Source of the DNA: Brassica napus
Lineage: Eukaryota > Streptophyta > Magnoliopsida > Brassicales > Brassicaceae
Direction: 5' to 3'
DNA length: 64,000 bases
NCBI RefSeq assembly: GCF_020379485.1
Contig: NC_063449.1
Span: 39,677,473-39,741,472, forward strand
Both the position numbers and the translations under genes were made by a program. Every line of letters starts with the position of its first letter. The first letter of the stretch is position 1. A model generated the notes under the pieces. That model had not been told where the DNA came from, did not search any database, and worked only from the letters and a program-made list of their open reading frames with translations. Positions 1-11,234 of the stretch are shown piece by piece.

Positions 1-598
1 ATCAAACAATGAAAGCTTAAAAGGAAGGAAAGGTTTTGGGAGTGGTCTACCACTAGAGTTTGTCAAAAAGAATGGCATAAAAGATGTGACAACTCAAGTG
101 TGTATAGCCATGACTCAGTACACAAGAGACCCTAAGCAAGAAGCATTAAGTTCATTTAGTTCAAATAAGGTTGTAGCTGGCTTCAAAGACTGAGTTTCTA
201 CAATCAACAAGTTTCAAGAAGAGTTTTCAAGGCTCGAAACATACAAGTCTTTTCGAGAGGTGCATGGCTACTCAGGTGCAACGTAGTGTTCTTTACAAGG
301 CATTTAAAATCATTGCTCCCAATGCAAGTGAATGCAACCTATATGCTCTAGACTCTCCTAGTGGTGCAAATGATGCAAACTAAATGATTTTTTTTTTTTT
401 TTTTTTTTTTATGCAAATAGGTGTGCAATGCATGACTCAAATGAAACACAATCAAAGCAAACATGATCAAATGCTTGGTACCTCCCCCAAACTTGAGATA
501 CACAGTCTCTGTGTGTTCAAGGAAAGAGAGAGATACCGAGAAGAAAACTAAATTGCAAAAATGAAATGGTATATACAAGGGAGAGAAAGAAGTACCTC
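1..598 (-). other. 3' untranslated region of the Athila element
   Basis: No gene is seen. On the plus strand there is a poly-T run near 387-410 and, at 481-492, a pyrimidine run that reads GTTTGGGGGAGG on the element's coding strand. That resembles a polypurine tract, but the sequence beside it does not match the LTR terminus seen at 11234, so the 3' LTR does not start here. Confidence 0.5.
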
Positions 599-2485
599 CT
601 ATGGATAGTATGTGGGGGCAGATGCCCCAGCATCGTCGTCGTCAGGAGGGAAGGTGGTGTAGTAACCACCGGATGCTGAACCGGAGCCTCCATACCATGG
701 TTGGCTCTCAACCTCGTCAATCTCGTCCTCACTGTCTGAAGAAGCGAGGGATGGGGATTTGTTGCCTGAAGTGGAAGGTTGAGTGGGTGGGTTCCTCCAC
801 TTACGCTGAAGCTGCGCAGCAGTGAGGGGGAAGCCAAGAGCATCAGGCGGTGGTTGAGGCTGGCGGTTTGAGGTGTTCGCGAAAGCGAAATCGGCTGAGC
901 TACATCCAGCTATTCCTCCCCTAGTTAAGACATCAGCTACTTTCTTCATGAACTTGGCTGAAGTCTTTGCCTGCTTCTTCACAGTCTTGCTTAGCGCCTT
1001 GCATTTATCCTTCAGCTTTTCTATCGTTCTGTCCTGAGCTTTGTTCCACCTCTGGAGACGACCAATGTGGTCATGAGCATCACGGAGAGCTCCAGGTGGA
1101 AGGACTCCGTCATGGGGCTTGAAGTAGTAGCGCGGAGGTCCATAGATATGCTCAGATGTGTCTGCAACAGGCGAGTCAGGTTGCGTAGGGACACTCCTTT
1201 TCCTTGATGGAGCTGCTTGAATTGGATCGAGAGGCCCGTGTTCTCCGAGAAAGTACTCCTGGGGAATGTTGAAGCTGACAGCTCCAGGTATCTCTAAACT
1301 CGTCAGGTTCCGGTTTGGAAGAACCACCTCGACTGGCTTGCCCTGCAAGTAGTAGTGGTAGACGTAGTCCTTCCCATACATCCCACTGAAATATGTGGCA
1401 ATCCTCAAGTAGGTGCCATCAATGAACCTAGGCCCCGCTGCGTCCTTTCCCAAGGGAACATTCAGAAATTGGAGCAGTGGTGTGATCATTCCGCCTATCC
1501 CCATCTTTGGGCGCGAATCAGTGGTGTACCACGCCCAATCTCTGTAGTGCTCGAGACGGCCCACAAAGAAACTGACAATCCCAAAAGTAGCATAGATGTC
1601 AGTGCTGGGAAGGGGTAACACTCCAGGTTGAGCGTAGGGACGGATAGCCGGACAGAGCAGTCTCATGTCTTCCTCAGTAACCGTACCAGCTTGCTTCCGT
1701 GGGTAAAAAGCATGGACTAGCAATCTGTGGAGGTAGCGTACAGACGGGTGTCGGATGTGTGAGTTCTTGTCTGCCCCGGTAGAGTGCTTGTTTCCAGTAA
1801 TCAATTTCCAGAGCTCTGTGGGGAGGTTCTCACACTTGGGAAGTGAGTGGTCTTCTAGGTCTTGGAACCCCATGACCCTCCCAATGTCCTTGAAGTTCAT
1901 GTTGAATTCTCTTCCATTGACCTTGAACCTGATTTTTCCCCATCCTTGTCTCACATGCGCCGTGTCATGGTAAGTGACCACAAGAGAGGATAGGAACTGA
2001 CAAGTGACATCCTTGTAGAAAGGATAAGCCATGGTGAGGAGTTTTGGCATCTTCAAATGTCCCAGCATCGTCTCAATATCAGACTCTAGACCCAACTCCT
2101 TCAGCAAACCGAGGTCGGCAAACCTGGTTGGAGCCCAAGTGACTCCATTCTTCAAATGGTCATATAGCTCCTCCACAGATGGAGTTTTCGTTCTGTCTCG
2201 ATCAACAGCAACCCCTTTGCCCTTTGACATTTTGGCTTTCTTCGTAGGTGCCGGCTCATCTTCACTCTCAGTTTCACCTTCCTCATGGGTGGGAACTGGT
2301 ACGCTTTTTCCTGCCCTCTTCTCGTGTTCTTTCGATTTCTTTGCAGCCAACGTCTGCTGTCTCACAGTCCTCTGCGTCCCTGAGCCAGTTGGCTCGCTGG
2401 TTAAAGCTTTTCCTCTTAGTGCAAACTCTTGACTTTCGGCTTCTTGCCTCTCAGCTTCCAACCTTCCCTTTGTCTTCTTAACCAT
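599..2485 (-). CDS. Athila second ORF (Arabidopsis retrotransposon ORF-1 / putative plant transposon protein family)
   Basis: Protein of 628 residues in the position of an envelope gene, downstream of pol, as in other Athila/Calypso elements. The start is taken at the ATG at 2485; the longer open frame upstream has no better support. The N-terminal 100 residues are rich in Lys, Arg and Glu and could act in nuclear localisation. The conserved Athila core spans about residues 120-380 and contains Trp, His and Tyr-rich stretches. A predicted coiled coil lies near 465-520, and the C-terminus is Ser, Gly and acidic. I see no clear signal peptide or membrane anchor, so an envelope role is not supported by this copy. 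The frame is intact. Function in the family is unknown. Confidence 0.8.
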   Translation of the reverse strand: MVKKTKGRLEAERQEAESQEFALRGKALTSEPTGSGTQRTVRQQTLAAKKSKEHEKRAGKSVPVPTHEEGETESEDEPAPTKKAKMSKGKGVAVDRDRTKTPSVEELYDHLKNGVTWAPTRFADLGLLKELGLESDIETMLGHLKMPKLLTMAYPFYKDVTCQFLSSLVVTYHDTAHVRQGWGKIRFKVNGREFNMNFKDIGRVMGFQDLEDHSLPKCENLPTELWKLITGNKHSTGADKNSHIRHPSVRYLHRLLVHAFYPRKQAGTVTEEDMRLLCPAIRPYAQPGVLPLPSTDIYATFGIVSFFVGRLEHYRDWAWYTTDSRPKMGIGGMITPLLQFLNVPLGKDAAGPRFIDGTYLRIATYFSGMYGKDYVYHYYLQGKPVEVVLPNRNLTSLEIPGAVSFNIPQEYFLGEHGPLDPIQAAPSRKRSVPTQPDSPVADTSEHIYGPPRYYFKPHDGVLPPGALRDAHDHIGRLQRWNKAQDRTIEKLKDKCKALSKTVKKQAKTSAKFMKKVADVLTRGGIAGCSSADFAFANTSNRQPQPPPDALGFPLTAAQLQRKWRNPPTQPSTSGNKSPSLASSDSEDEIDEVESQPWYGGSGSASGGYYTTFPPDDDDAGASAPTYYP

Positions 2486-3750
2486 TTTCACCTGAAAAAT
2501 TACAAACTTGGAAAGGGATAAGTAGATGGAAGTAAAGAAAAGCAAGACTTTGCAAGATCAAATTTTTGCAAAAGTGAACTTAACAGGTGAATTTTTCAGT
2601 TTAAACTCAAGTTCAACACAATGCAACAATGTAACATCTTAACGCATCTAGTCCACCCACAAACACACCCAATTAAGATCAAATTCGAAAAACCCCCAAA
2701 TCCATGAATCCTAATTTTGCCAAAGTGCAATTTAAACTCAATTTCACCATTAATTCAACAACCCAACTTGATAGATAAACTTTCCCTAGTCTATTTCACC
2801 ACAATCTAGCAAGAAAAGAATCAAATTTCGACTTTCAAATTCTAGGGTTCATGGACCTACGAATTTGAATTTAAAAACTCAATACCTTGCTCTGGATGAA
2901 AGGAAATGGTGAATGGGTAGTGAAGAATAGACTACAGGGGCGAAAGCTTGGATTTAGAAACAAGAACTAGTTGATTTGGGTGAGAATTGAGAAGGTTTTG
3001 GGAATTTTGGTGTGGGTGAGTTTGAGAGAGTTTGTGAGTTTTTGAGAGGAGGGGAGAGTGATAGAGATGGAGTCGCGGGGGTTGGGGTAGGTTTAGGGTC
3101 GTCCGGTTCGGTCTAGGGTGGTTAGGGTCGGTTTATTTGTATTAAACCGGGGTTTAGAGTTAGTAAACTTACCTGGACCGGTTCGGGAGCGACGTGAGGG
3201 TGTCGCTGGGAGAGGTCGCTCCCGAGTCGTTTCCCTGCGTCGTGTTTCTACTAAACCGCGAGCGACCTTGGGGTATCGCTCCAGAAACCTCGCTCTGCGT
3301 TGGAGCGACGTCAAGGTGTCGCTCTAGTGTGTCGCTCCGGTTTATCAATACGCGAGCGACTACGAGGTGTCGCTCCCATAACGTCGCTCCCAGCTGGAGC
3401 GACCTTTCCACCTCGCTCCGAGACCTCGCTCTGGCGCGGTTTTTCTTGATCCGGCGACGAAATCGCGAGCGACCTTGTAGTGTCGCTCTCGAAACCTCGC
3501 TCCCAGGTGGAGCGATCTTGAGGTGTCGCTGTGAGACCTCACTCCCACGCACAACTCCTGCTCAAAACTGAACCGATCAAGCACCTGAACACAACTTCTC
3601 TCCCTTTTTTTTTTATTTTTATTTTTTTTTTTTTTTATGCAATAAGATGAAAAATGAAAATACCAATGCAATATATACAAGGATACGCATGGGACTTCCT
3701 CCCAAGTGAGCTTGTTTTAAGTCCCGAGCTTGACTTTGCCTCCTTTTAGA
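2486..3750 (-). other. Athila spacer between pol and second ORF, with GAGCGAC repeats
   Basis: This gap holds the leader of the second ORF (2486-3060) and a GC-rich tract at 3160-3560 packed with GAGCGAC and its complement GTCGCTC, many alternating in direction. The tract is open in several frames on both strands, which is a composition effect rather than coding. A T-rich run (3601-3637) follows, and a TGGGAGGAAG purine stretch on the element strand (near 3697-3706) resembles the internal polypurine tract reported for envelope-class Gypsy elements. The same GAGCGAC motif recurs in the LTR. Confidence 0.6.
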
Positions 3751-6700
3751 CTAGGCCGGTGTAGGATCAGACAGTGGAACTGAAGTTCCCGGGTCTTCCG
3801 ATTTGGTTCCCAAGTAAAGCTTCGCCCTTTGTCCATTGATGGTGAACTCTCTTCCATCAGAAGTCCACAAAACTATTGCTCCATAAGGTTTAACCTCTTT
3901 AATCTTGAAAGGACCAGACCACCTTGACTTGAGCTTGCCTGGAAACAACTTCAGTCTGGAGTTGTATAGAAGAACTTGATCTCCTTCTTTAAAGTCTCTT
4001 TTCAGGATATGTTTGTCATGGAGAGCCTTTGTTTTCTCTTTGTAGATCTTTGAACTTTCAAAAGCTTCAAGTCTTATCTCATCAAGTTCATTCAGCTGGA
4101 TCAATCTCTTCTCCTTGGCACTCTTGATGTCAAAGTTCAGCAACTTGACTGCCCATAGTGCCTTGTACTCAAGCTCAACTGGTAGATGGCAAGATTTTCC
4201 ATAGAGAAGGTTGAAAGGTGTAGTCCCCAAAGGTGTCTTGTAAGCTGTCCTATAAGCCCACAATGCATCATCAAGCTTGATGGACCAATCTTTCCGTGTA
4301 ACCCCCACAATCTTCTCCAGAATGGACTTGATCTCCCTGTTGGAAATCTCAACTTGACCACTTGTTTGGGGGTGGTAAGGAGTTGCAACCTTGTGCTTCA
4401 CACCATTCTTCTTAAGGAGGTTTGCAAACAGTTTGTTGATGAAGTGAGACCCTCCATCACTGATCACAACTCTTGGAATCCCAAACCTTGGAAAGATTAT
4501 GCTCTTGAACATTTTTAGAACCACCTTTGCATCATTGGTTGGACTTGCAATTGCTTCCACCCACTTAGAGACATAATCTACAGCCACCAGTATGTACTTG
4601 TTGCTATAAGATGAAGGAAAAGGCCCCATGAAGTCAATACCCCAGACATCAAACACTTCAACTTCTAGGATGGGGTTTTGAGGCATTTCATTCCTCTTGG
4701 TGATGTTTCCTCTTCTTTGACAAGAGTCACACCTTGAGACAAAGTCTTGGGTGTCTTTAAACATGTGAGGCCACCAAAATCCAGCTTGTAGCACCTTTGC
4801 AACTGTCTTAAAGGTAGCAAAGTGGCCTCCATAGGATGATCCATGACAATGTGTAAGGATCCCATCAATTTCTTCTTCAGCCACTGCCCTTCTATAGAGT
4901 TGATCTCTACAAAGTATGTAGAGGTAAGGCTCATCCCAATAATATCTCTTCACATCCTTATAGAACTTCTTCTTGGCATAACCTTCAAGGTTCAATGGCT
5001 CTTTTCCAGTAGCTAAGTAGTTGACTATATCAGCATACCAAGGACCCTTCTCATCAGCTGCCTTCACCTCTTCAAGTTTCTTTCCCGTCTCACAAACAGC
5101 TACCACTGCATGAATAGCCATCATTTGCTCTTCTGGAAGTCTGTCATCAATAGGGATTCCACACTCCACCTTCAACCTGGACAGGTGATCAGCTACTCCA
5201 TTCTCAACTCCAGGCCTGTCCTTGATCTCAAGATCAAACTCTTGTAGCAGCAGAATCCATCTCAACAGTCTTGGTTTTGCATCTTTCTTGGCTAAGAGGT
5301 GTCTCAATGCAGCATGATCAGTGTAGACAGTCACCTTTGACCCAACCAAGTAGCTTCTGAACTTCTCAAATGCAAAGACAATGGCCAATAGCTCCTTCTC
5401 AGTTGTAGAGTATTTAGCTTGAGCTTCATCAAGTGTTCTACTTGCATAGTAGATCACATGTGACTTCTTGTCTCTCTTCTGGCCTAGGACTGCTCCTACA
5501 GCAAAGTCACTTGCATCACACATGATCTCAAAGGGGAGATCCCAATCTGGCGGTTGAACTATGGGTGCACTGATGAGTGCATTCTTCAGGTTTTTGAAAG
5601 CTTCCATACACTCCTCATCGAAGTGAAATGCAGCTTCTTTGCATAACAGCCTGGTCAATGGTCTAGCTATCTTAGAGAAATCCATGATGAATCTTCTATA
5701 GAAACCGGCATGACCCAGAAAGCTTCTTATATCCTTCACTGTTCTTGGTGGAGCTAGACCAACCATGACATCTATCTTGGCTTTGTCCACTTCAATTCCT
5801 TTCTCAGAAACTTTGTGTCCAAGAACAATCCCTTCCTTGACCATGAAGTGACACTTCTCCCAATTGAGCACCAGGTTAGTGTCCTCACATCTCTGTAATA
5901 CCCTGCAAAGATTTGACAAACAAGTAGCAAACGAAGAACCATATACAGAAAAATCATCCATAAACACCTCCATTACATCCTCAATAAAATCAGAGAAAAT
6001 TGACATCATTGCTCTTTGGAATGTTGCTGGTGCATTGCACAGTCCAAATGGCATCCTTCGATATGCAAAGGTACCATAAGGACAAGTGAATGTCGTTTTC
6101 TCTTGGTCATTTGGGTGTATAGGGATTTGGAAAAATCCAGAGTATCCATCAAGGAAACAATAATAAGGATGGTTAGCTAGCCTCTCTAACATCTGATCAA
6201 TGAATGGTAAAGGGAAATGATCCTTTCTAGAGGCTGCATTCAGTTTTCGATAGTCAATGCACATCCTATGTCCAGTTATTGTTCTTGTTGGTATTAACTC
6301 ATCATTTTCGTTCTTAACAACTGTTATGCCACCTTTTTTAGGAACTACATGCACAGGTGAAACCCAATTGCTATCAGAGATAGGATAGATCACACCAGCA
6401 TCTAACAATTTGATTATCTCTTTTTTAACAACATCTTTCAAATTAGGATTTAATCTTCTTTGGTGTTCAATTGAAGTTTTAGATTCATCCTCTAGATGTA
6501 TCCTATGCATGCACAAAGATGGTGAGATTCCTTTAATGTCATCAAGTGAGTATCCTAGTGCTTTTCTATACTTTTTAAGTTCATTTAAAAGCATAGACAA
6601 TTCATTCTCAGTCAGCTCACTACTCACAATGACAGGATATGTCTCATTAGGTCCAAGGAAAGCGTACCTTACACCATGGGGAAGAGGTTTAAGCTCCACT

Positions 6701-9471
6701 TTTGGTGCCTTGAGCTCACTCCAATCAGCTTCATGGAGGTTCTCTTGAATGTCTGCTGAGGCAGCATGTTGAGTCATTTGTGGCAACTCCATGAACTCAT
6801 CTTCTCCATCCTCCTCAAGGTGAACATCTAGCCTTCTTACTAGCTCATCACTCTCTTTGTTTTCAATCATTTGGGTCTCTCTTTCAATGGTCAGGGCATG
6901 TTGAAGAGAGTCCTCAATCGCTAACTCCTCAAGGAAATCATCAGCCAAGGCATCCATCTCATCAATGTAGAATATTTCTCCTTGAGTTGTGGGCTTCTTC
7001 ATCATCTCCTTGATATCAAAATGGAGAATGTGATCTTTTCCAAGGTGGAGATCAATTGTGCCATCTCTCACATTCACCATTGCTCCAGCAGTTGCCAAGA
7101 AAGGTCTTCCAAAGATCAAAGGATCTCTAGGCTCTTCATCCATCTCAAGCACTACAAAGTCAGTAGGCACTTCACAATTTCCTATCTTTACAGGAAGATC
7201 TTCTAGGATGCCAATGGGGAGCTTGACAGATCGATCAGCTAGCACCAAAGAGATCTTGCACTTTTTATATTGTGTAAACCCAAGCTTCTTGGCAATGGAT
7301 AGTGGCATGAGGCTGACACTTGCTCCCAAGTCACATAGACATTTCTCAAATGTCAAAGGTCCAATGGCGCATGGCAGGGTGAAACTACCAGGGTCTTCTA
7401 GCTTCCTTGGGACAGTCAGTCTCTGAATAATGGCACTGCACTCGTGAGTAAGAATCACCATCCCTTCCATCTCTTTCTTCTTTTGTTCTACAGCATCTTT
7501 CAAGAACTTGCTGTATTGTGGAACCAGCATAAATGCATCAATTATGGGCATGGTGAGCTGAACTTCACTCATTTGCTTGTCAAACAAGGCTTTGTACTTC
7601 TCTAGGAGTTGCTTCTTGAATCTTCCAGGAAAGGGAAGCTTTGGCTCATAGGGAGGAGGAGTGAACAATTTCTCCTTTGTTGATGTAGCCTCCTCATTTT
7701 TGTTCTCAACTTTCTCCTCTCCAATCTTTCTCTTGCCCTTAGCTTCAACTATCTTCTCCAATATTTCCTCATTAGTTTTCTCATCCACAATCACCACATC
7801 ATCATCTACATTGATGACCACCTCCCCACCTTGTTTCTCATTATCCTTAATGAGAACTTTAGGAGGCAACTCTCTTCCACTCCTTAGGGTGATTGCCTTC
7901 ATTGTCTCCTTTGGGTTTTGTTCAGCCTTTCCAGGTAGTGTACCTTGTTGGCGACTTGAGCTGGCTGTCATAGAGACAAACTGGTTCTCCAAGTTTTTGA
8001 ACTTGTTGTTTAGATCATGGTAATTCCCATCAATCTTGTTGTGTAGATTTTTCAGCTCATACCCTAATTGTTTCTCACTTCTTGCTTGTCCCTCCAATAA
8101 TTGTTTCAGCATCGCTTCAGTACTACTCTCTTGTGGAGGTTGTGTTGATGATCCAGCTTGTTCTTGTGCAGGTTGATTTGGTTTTGGTGAGAATCCAGGA
8201 GGGAAGTTCTGTTTTGGTTGGTAACCACCTTGGTTGTTGTTGTAGAATGGCTTAGGCTGATTGTTGTAGAATGGTTTTGGCTGGTAGTTGTTGAATGGCT
8301 TCTGTTGGTTGTTGTAGAAGGGTTTCTGTTGGTAGTTGTTCTGGTTTTGATAGTCATGTTCCTTCTTGTACCATGTACCCTGAGCATTGACATAGTACAT
8401 ATCTTCTTGGCATTCTACTCCATCAGCTTCAGAAACCATATGTAACTCCTCCTTCTTGTTCTTTTCTGATAGTAGCATGTCAATCTTTTCTTGTATTGCT
8501 TTCAGTTCTCTTTTTGTGGTCATATCTTCTCCTCCCCCACTTCTGTCTCTTCTGTCATATTCATCATTGTAGACAGAATCACTCTGTGCCATGTTCTCCA
8601 AGAGTTCTAATGCATCTTCGACAGTCCTCCCCAAGTAGTTTCCATTGCTTGCAGTGTCAAGCTGGCTTTTGAATTTAGGCAAGACTCCTCTGTAGAAAGT
8701 GCTTAGCAAGCTCTCATTGTTGAAGCCATGGTGGGGACATTGAGACAAGTAGGTTCTGAATCTCTCCCATGCCTCTGAAAATCCTTCAAGTCCTTTTTGT
8801 TGAAAACCAGAGATCTGATTTCTAAGGTTTGCAGTCCTTGTAGCAGAGAAGAACTTGTTGAGGAAGGCCTTCTTGCATTCATCCCAAGTTGTGATAGTAT
8901 CACTTGAGATGTTTTTCTCCCAAGTGTGAGCCTTGTCTCCCAAAGAGAAGGGAAACAATCTGAGCTTGAAAGCATCCTCTGAAACTCCATTTGTTTTTGA
9001 CAAGCCACAGTATTTATCAAATCTGTCAAGGTGATCTAGTGGGTCTTCCAAGGCAAGTCCATGGTACTTGTTGTTTTCAATCATGTTGATGAGGCTGGAC
9101 TTGATCTCGAAATTGTTGTTGGCAACTGGCGGTCCCCTAATGCCCAACCTATTCCCATTTATGTTAGGTTGATCATATGTACCGATGGCCCTAGCTTGGC
9201 GTTGTGGTTGTCTAGGTCGAAGGTTGGCAGCTCCTTGACCATTGCCCTCTTGAGCAGCTCCAGGAGGAACTTCTTGGACATTTTGTCTATGATCATCAAC
9301 TTCATAGACACCTTCCGGTTGATTCGGGTTTCTCTCCATCTCAAGCCCCAATCTATGTAAGTGGGCTTGCTTTTCTCTTTCTCTTCTCTGTCTTCCCAAC
9401 TCTCTTTCTAAGGCTTTGATGTTGTCCACTCTTGGTGCAAGATTTGTTGATCCTTTGCTTCTCAAGTTCAT
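3751..9471 (-). CDS. Athila gag-pol polyprotein
   Basis: Single open frame of 1906 residues from the ATG at 9471; the upstream in-frame extension lacks family features. Rough domain order: gag capsid domain 145-295; an Asn/Gln/Pro/Phe repeat region 374-417 in place of an obvious CCHC zinc knuckle; aspartic protease with DLGAS near 715; reverse transcriptase with FMDD near 1170; RNase H with CDASDF near 1320 and YTDH near 1383; integrase with an HHCC finger starting near 1544 and D, D, E residues near 1612, 1673 and 1712. There is no stop or frameshift, so all catalytic centres could be made. Gag and pol are fused in one frame, as is usual in Athila. Acts in cytoplasmic virus-like particles and then at chromatin. 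Confidence 0.93.
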   Translation of the reverse strand: MNLRSKGSTNLAPRVDNIKALERELGRQRREREKQAHLHRLGLEMERNPNQPEGVYEVDDHRQNVQEVPPGAAQEGNGQGAANLRPRQPQRQARAIGTYDQPNINGNRLGIRGPPVANNNFEIKSSLINMIENNKYHGLALEDPLDHLDRFDKYCGLSKTNGVSEDAFKLRLFPFSLGDKAHTWEKNISSDTITTWDECKKAFLNKFFSATRTANLRNQISGFQQKGLEGFSEAWERFRTYLSQCPHHGFNNESLLSTFYRGVLPKFKSQLDTASNGNYLGRTVEDALELLENMAQSDSVYNDEYDRRDRSGGGEDMTTKRELKAIQEKIDMLLSEKNKKEELHMVSEADGVECQEDMYYVNAQGTWYKKEHDYQNQNNYQQKPFYNNQQKPFNNYQPKPFYNNQPKPFYNNNQGGYQPKQNFPPGFSPKPNQPAQEQAGSSTQPPQESSTEAMLKQLLEGQARSEKQLGYELKNLHNKIDGNYHDLNNKFKNLENQFVSMTASSSRQQGTLPGKAEQNPKETMKAITLRSGRELPPKVLIKDNEKQGGEVVINVDDDVVIVDEKTNEEILEKIVEAKGKRKIGEEKVENKNEEATSTKEKLFTPPPYEPKLPFPGRFKKQLLEKYKALFDKQMSEVQLTMPIIDAFMLVPQYSKFLKDAVEQKKKEMEGMVILTHECSAIIQRLTVPRKLEDPGSFTLPCAIGPLTFEKCLCDLGASVSLMPLSIAKKLGFTQYKKCKISLVLADRSVKLPIGILEDLPVKIGNCEVPTDFVVLEMDEEPRDPLIFGRPFLATAGAMVNVRDGTIDLHLGKDHILHFDIKEMMKKPTTQGEIFYIDEMDALADDFLEELAIEDSLQHALTIERETQMIENKESDELVRRLDVHLEEDGEDEFMELPQMTQHAASADIQENLHEADWSELKAPKVELKPLPHGVRYAFLGPNETYPVIVSSELTENELSMLLNELKKYRKALGYSLDDIKGISPSLCMHRIHLEDESKTSIEHQRRLNPNLKDVVKKEIIKLLDAGVIYPISDSNWVSPVHVVPKKGGITVVKNENDELIPTRTITGHRMCIDYRKLNAASRKDHFPLPFIDQMLERLANHPYYCFLDGYSGFFQIPIHPNDQEKTTFTCPYGTFAYRRMPFGLCNAPATFQRAMMSIFSDFIEDVMEVFMDDFSVYGSSFATCLSNLCRVLQRCEDTNLVLNWEKCHFMVKEGIVLGHKVSEKGIEVDKAKIDVMVGLAPPRTVKDIRSFLGHAGFYRRFIMDFSKIARPLTRLLCKEAAFHFDEECMEAFKNLKNALISAPIVQPPDWDLPFEIMCDASDFAVGAVLGQKRDKKSHVIYYASRTLDEAQAKYSTTEKELLAIVFAFEKFRSYLVGSKVTVYTDHAALRHLLAKKDAKPRLLRWILLLQEFDLEIKDRPGVENGVADHLSRLKVECGIPIDDRLPEEQMMAIHAVVAVCETGKKLEEVKAADEKGPWYADIVNYLATGKEPLNLEGYAKKKFYKDVKRYYWDEPYLYILCRDQLYRRAVAEEEIDGILTHCHGSSYGGHFATFKTVAKVLQAGFWWPHMFKDTQDFVSRCDSCQRRGNITKRNEMPQNPILEVEVFDVWGIDFMGPFPSSYSNKYILVAVDYVSKWVEAIASPTNDAKVVLKMFKSIIFPRFGIPRVVISDGGSHFINKLFANLLKKNGVKHKVATPYHPQTSGQVEISNREIKSILEKIVGVTRKDWSIKLDDALWAYRTAYKTPLGTTPFNLLYGKSCHLPVELEYKALWAVKLLNFDIKSAKEKRLIQLNELDEIRLEAFESSKIYKEKTKALHDKHILKRDFKEGDQVLLYNSRLKLFPGKLKSRWSGPFKIKEVKPYGAIVLWTSDGREFTINGQRAKLYLGTKSEDPGTSVPLSDPTPA

Positions 9472-9581
9472 GCACCTGTCATCCAAATATATATGAAGAT
9501 AGATAATTAGTAACTTAAAAACAAAGTAAAACTCAGTCTCAAGCAAAGACTCAAACGCAATGTCACAATCAGACTAGGATT

Positions 9582-9594
9582 GGCAACGGCGCCA
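9582..9594 (-). other. Primer-binding site complementary to tRNA-Asp
   Basis: On the element strand this reads TGGCGCCGTTGCC, matching the complement of the plant tRNA-Asp 3' end for 13 bases, and lies three bases from the LTR edge. Athila elements characteristically use this primer. Confidence 0.88.
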
Positions 9595-9597
9595 ATT

Positions 9598-11234
9598 TGA
9601 TAATAGGTTTTTCTGCCTATTGCAAATGTTGTAGTATAGGGGGGTGAATGTCGAACCAGTCCTAGTGATGTGAATCAGTGAGAATACAAGTCATTTCTTA
9701 AGCTAAGCAGATTCAATAGTTGTGAGTGTGTGACAAGTAACAATAGCAAACAGAGCAATACAACAAGGTTTTAATCAATTTAGACAAGTGAATCCATGGG
9801 TATTGGGAATTGACTTCAAGTAACTAAGATCCAATCTAGGTGACAAGCTTTCAATCAAAGTAATCTCTTAAGTCTAAACACAATTTTAGACAAGTCCTAT
9901 GTCTAGGTAAATGTCCATTTGCTTAGAAATCATTAAACATCAAATGTCTTTGGCTTAATTCAATCAAGCAATCTTTAAGTTCAAGTTTAATAACTATCTA
10001 GCAATTTTAACATCAAGTGTCCTTGGCTAATCTCACTAGAGCTTAGTTGAGTTGATTCAAACACTTCATCTAATCATGTCTGATGAGAAGTGTTTAGAAA
10101 TCAGGTTTAGAGTGATCAAGACTAAACAAGCATTAAAAATACTCAACAAGCAAGTTCATACAAGGATCTAATACAATAACACCATAAATCTTCACTAAGT
10201 TCCTCTAATCTCCCTAACCCATGAATTCCTAAGGAAACTACTCACTAATCTCCATGAAAACACTTAATCTCATAATAGATTGAAGCATATTCAAGTAGAT
10301 ACAACAGAGAATAAAGATAAACAAGGATTTAAACAAGCAAAACGAAATTAAAACTCAAGAACAGATGATGAACAATGAAGAACAGCTCAAGAACACTAAG
10401 AACAATAATATTTCAAAGAGAGAGAGTTTTTGACAAGTTAAATTATTACAAAGTTGGATAATGATGTTTCTTGCCCACCCTTTTGATAAAAAGAAAGCAA
10501 ATATTATACAGAAAAGTAGGAAAAATCGTGCAAAGGAAAGGTGGGTGGAAGAAAGTGGGAAGTTGGTTAATCCCATCAACTTTCCAGTGGTCCCCGGCAA
10601 GGGTTGATACACCTGTAGTAAATCGATTATAACTTATCCAATACAGCTCCAAATGACTTGAAACCACTTCCATTGGAAAGCTAACTCAATTTCCAGTGTC
10701 TCCACAAATTTTGAGCTTCAGAAAAGATCTTTAAGGCTTTCATCCGTGTTCATCTTTCACTCTCCGGATTCGGGAGCGACCTCGCTGTGTCGCTGCGAGA
10801 GGTCGCTCCGGATTCGTTGTCTCCGGGTGATCAATACGCGAGCGACTCTTCCCTGTCGCTCTAGTAAGGTCGCTCCAGTAGGGTGATCAGAGCGACTTGG
10901 TGGTGTCGCTCCGGACTGGTCGCTCCGGGTGATCAATACGCGAGCGACTCTTTCCTGTCGCTCTAGTAAGGTCGCTCCAGTAGGGTGATCAGAGCGACTT
11001 GGTGGTGTCGCTCCGATTGGTCGCTCTCATGCCTTGCTCGCCCAATGACCACTCTAAACACTCCTTTTTGAGCTCCAAATGCCTCCAAGTGTCTCCAAGA
11101 ACTCCATGTGGTACTCCAATACCTGATAAGGACTCATGTATGCAAAATGCAACCTAAACATGGCTAAATCCTAATCTATATGATCAAAATGCACATGGAT
11201 TAATGGATAAAACAATAGAAATATGCAAGATATC
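9598..11234 (-). repeat. Athila 5' LTR
   Basis: The LTR runs from TGATA at 9598 to TATCA at 11234, a 5-bp inverted terminal pair, giving 1637 bp, a normal Athila LTR length. It carries a GC-rich block (10770-11030) of GAGCGAC/GTCGCTC motifs in otherwise AT-rich DNA. The outer edge is inferred from the terminal inverted pair only, since the other LTR is not in the window. Confidence 0.75.
10825..11027. repeat. Two tandem copies of a 102-bp unit inside the LTR
   Basis: The block starting gggtgatcaatacgcg at 10825 recurs at 10927 with only a few differences. Each unit contains several GAGCGAC/GTCGCTC motifs. Confidence 0.85.

Larger units (their letters stand above)
1..11234 (-). mobile_element. 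Athila-type Ty3/Gypsy LTR retrotransposon, 3' end cut by window edge
   Basis: Read on the minus strand the order is 5' LTR, primer site, gag-pol, spacer, second ORF, 3' untranslated region. The 3' LTR is not seen and should lie left of base 1. The second ORF is of the Athila ORF type and the primer site matches tRNA-Asp, both diagnostic of Athila. Both ORFs are uninterrupted, so the insertion is probably fairly young, but LTR divergence cannot be measured with one LTR. The five bases after the outer LTR edge are tatat; the matching target duplication lies outside the window. Retrotransposition needs reverse transcriptase and integrase, both present in gag-pol. Confidence 0.9.

Noticed and set aside
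481..492. Start of the Athila 3' LTR next to a polypurine-like run
   Set aside because: The sequence beside it does not match the LTR terminus at 11234, and no TG...CA pair is present.
3093..3680. Arg-rich ORFs on both strands between the Athila ORFs
   Set aside because: They arise from the GAGCGAC repeat tract being open in several frames; no family features.
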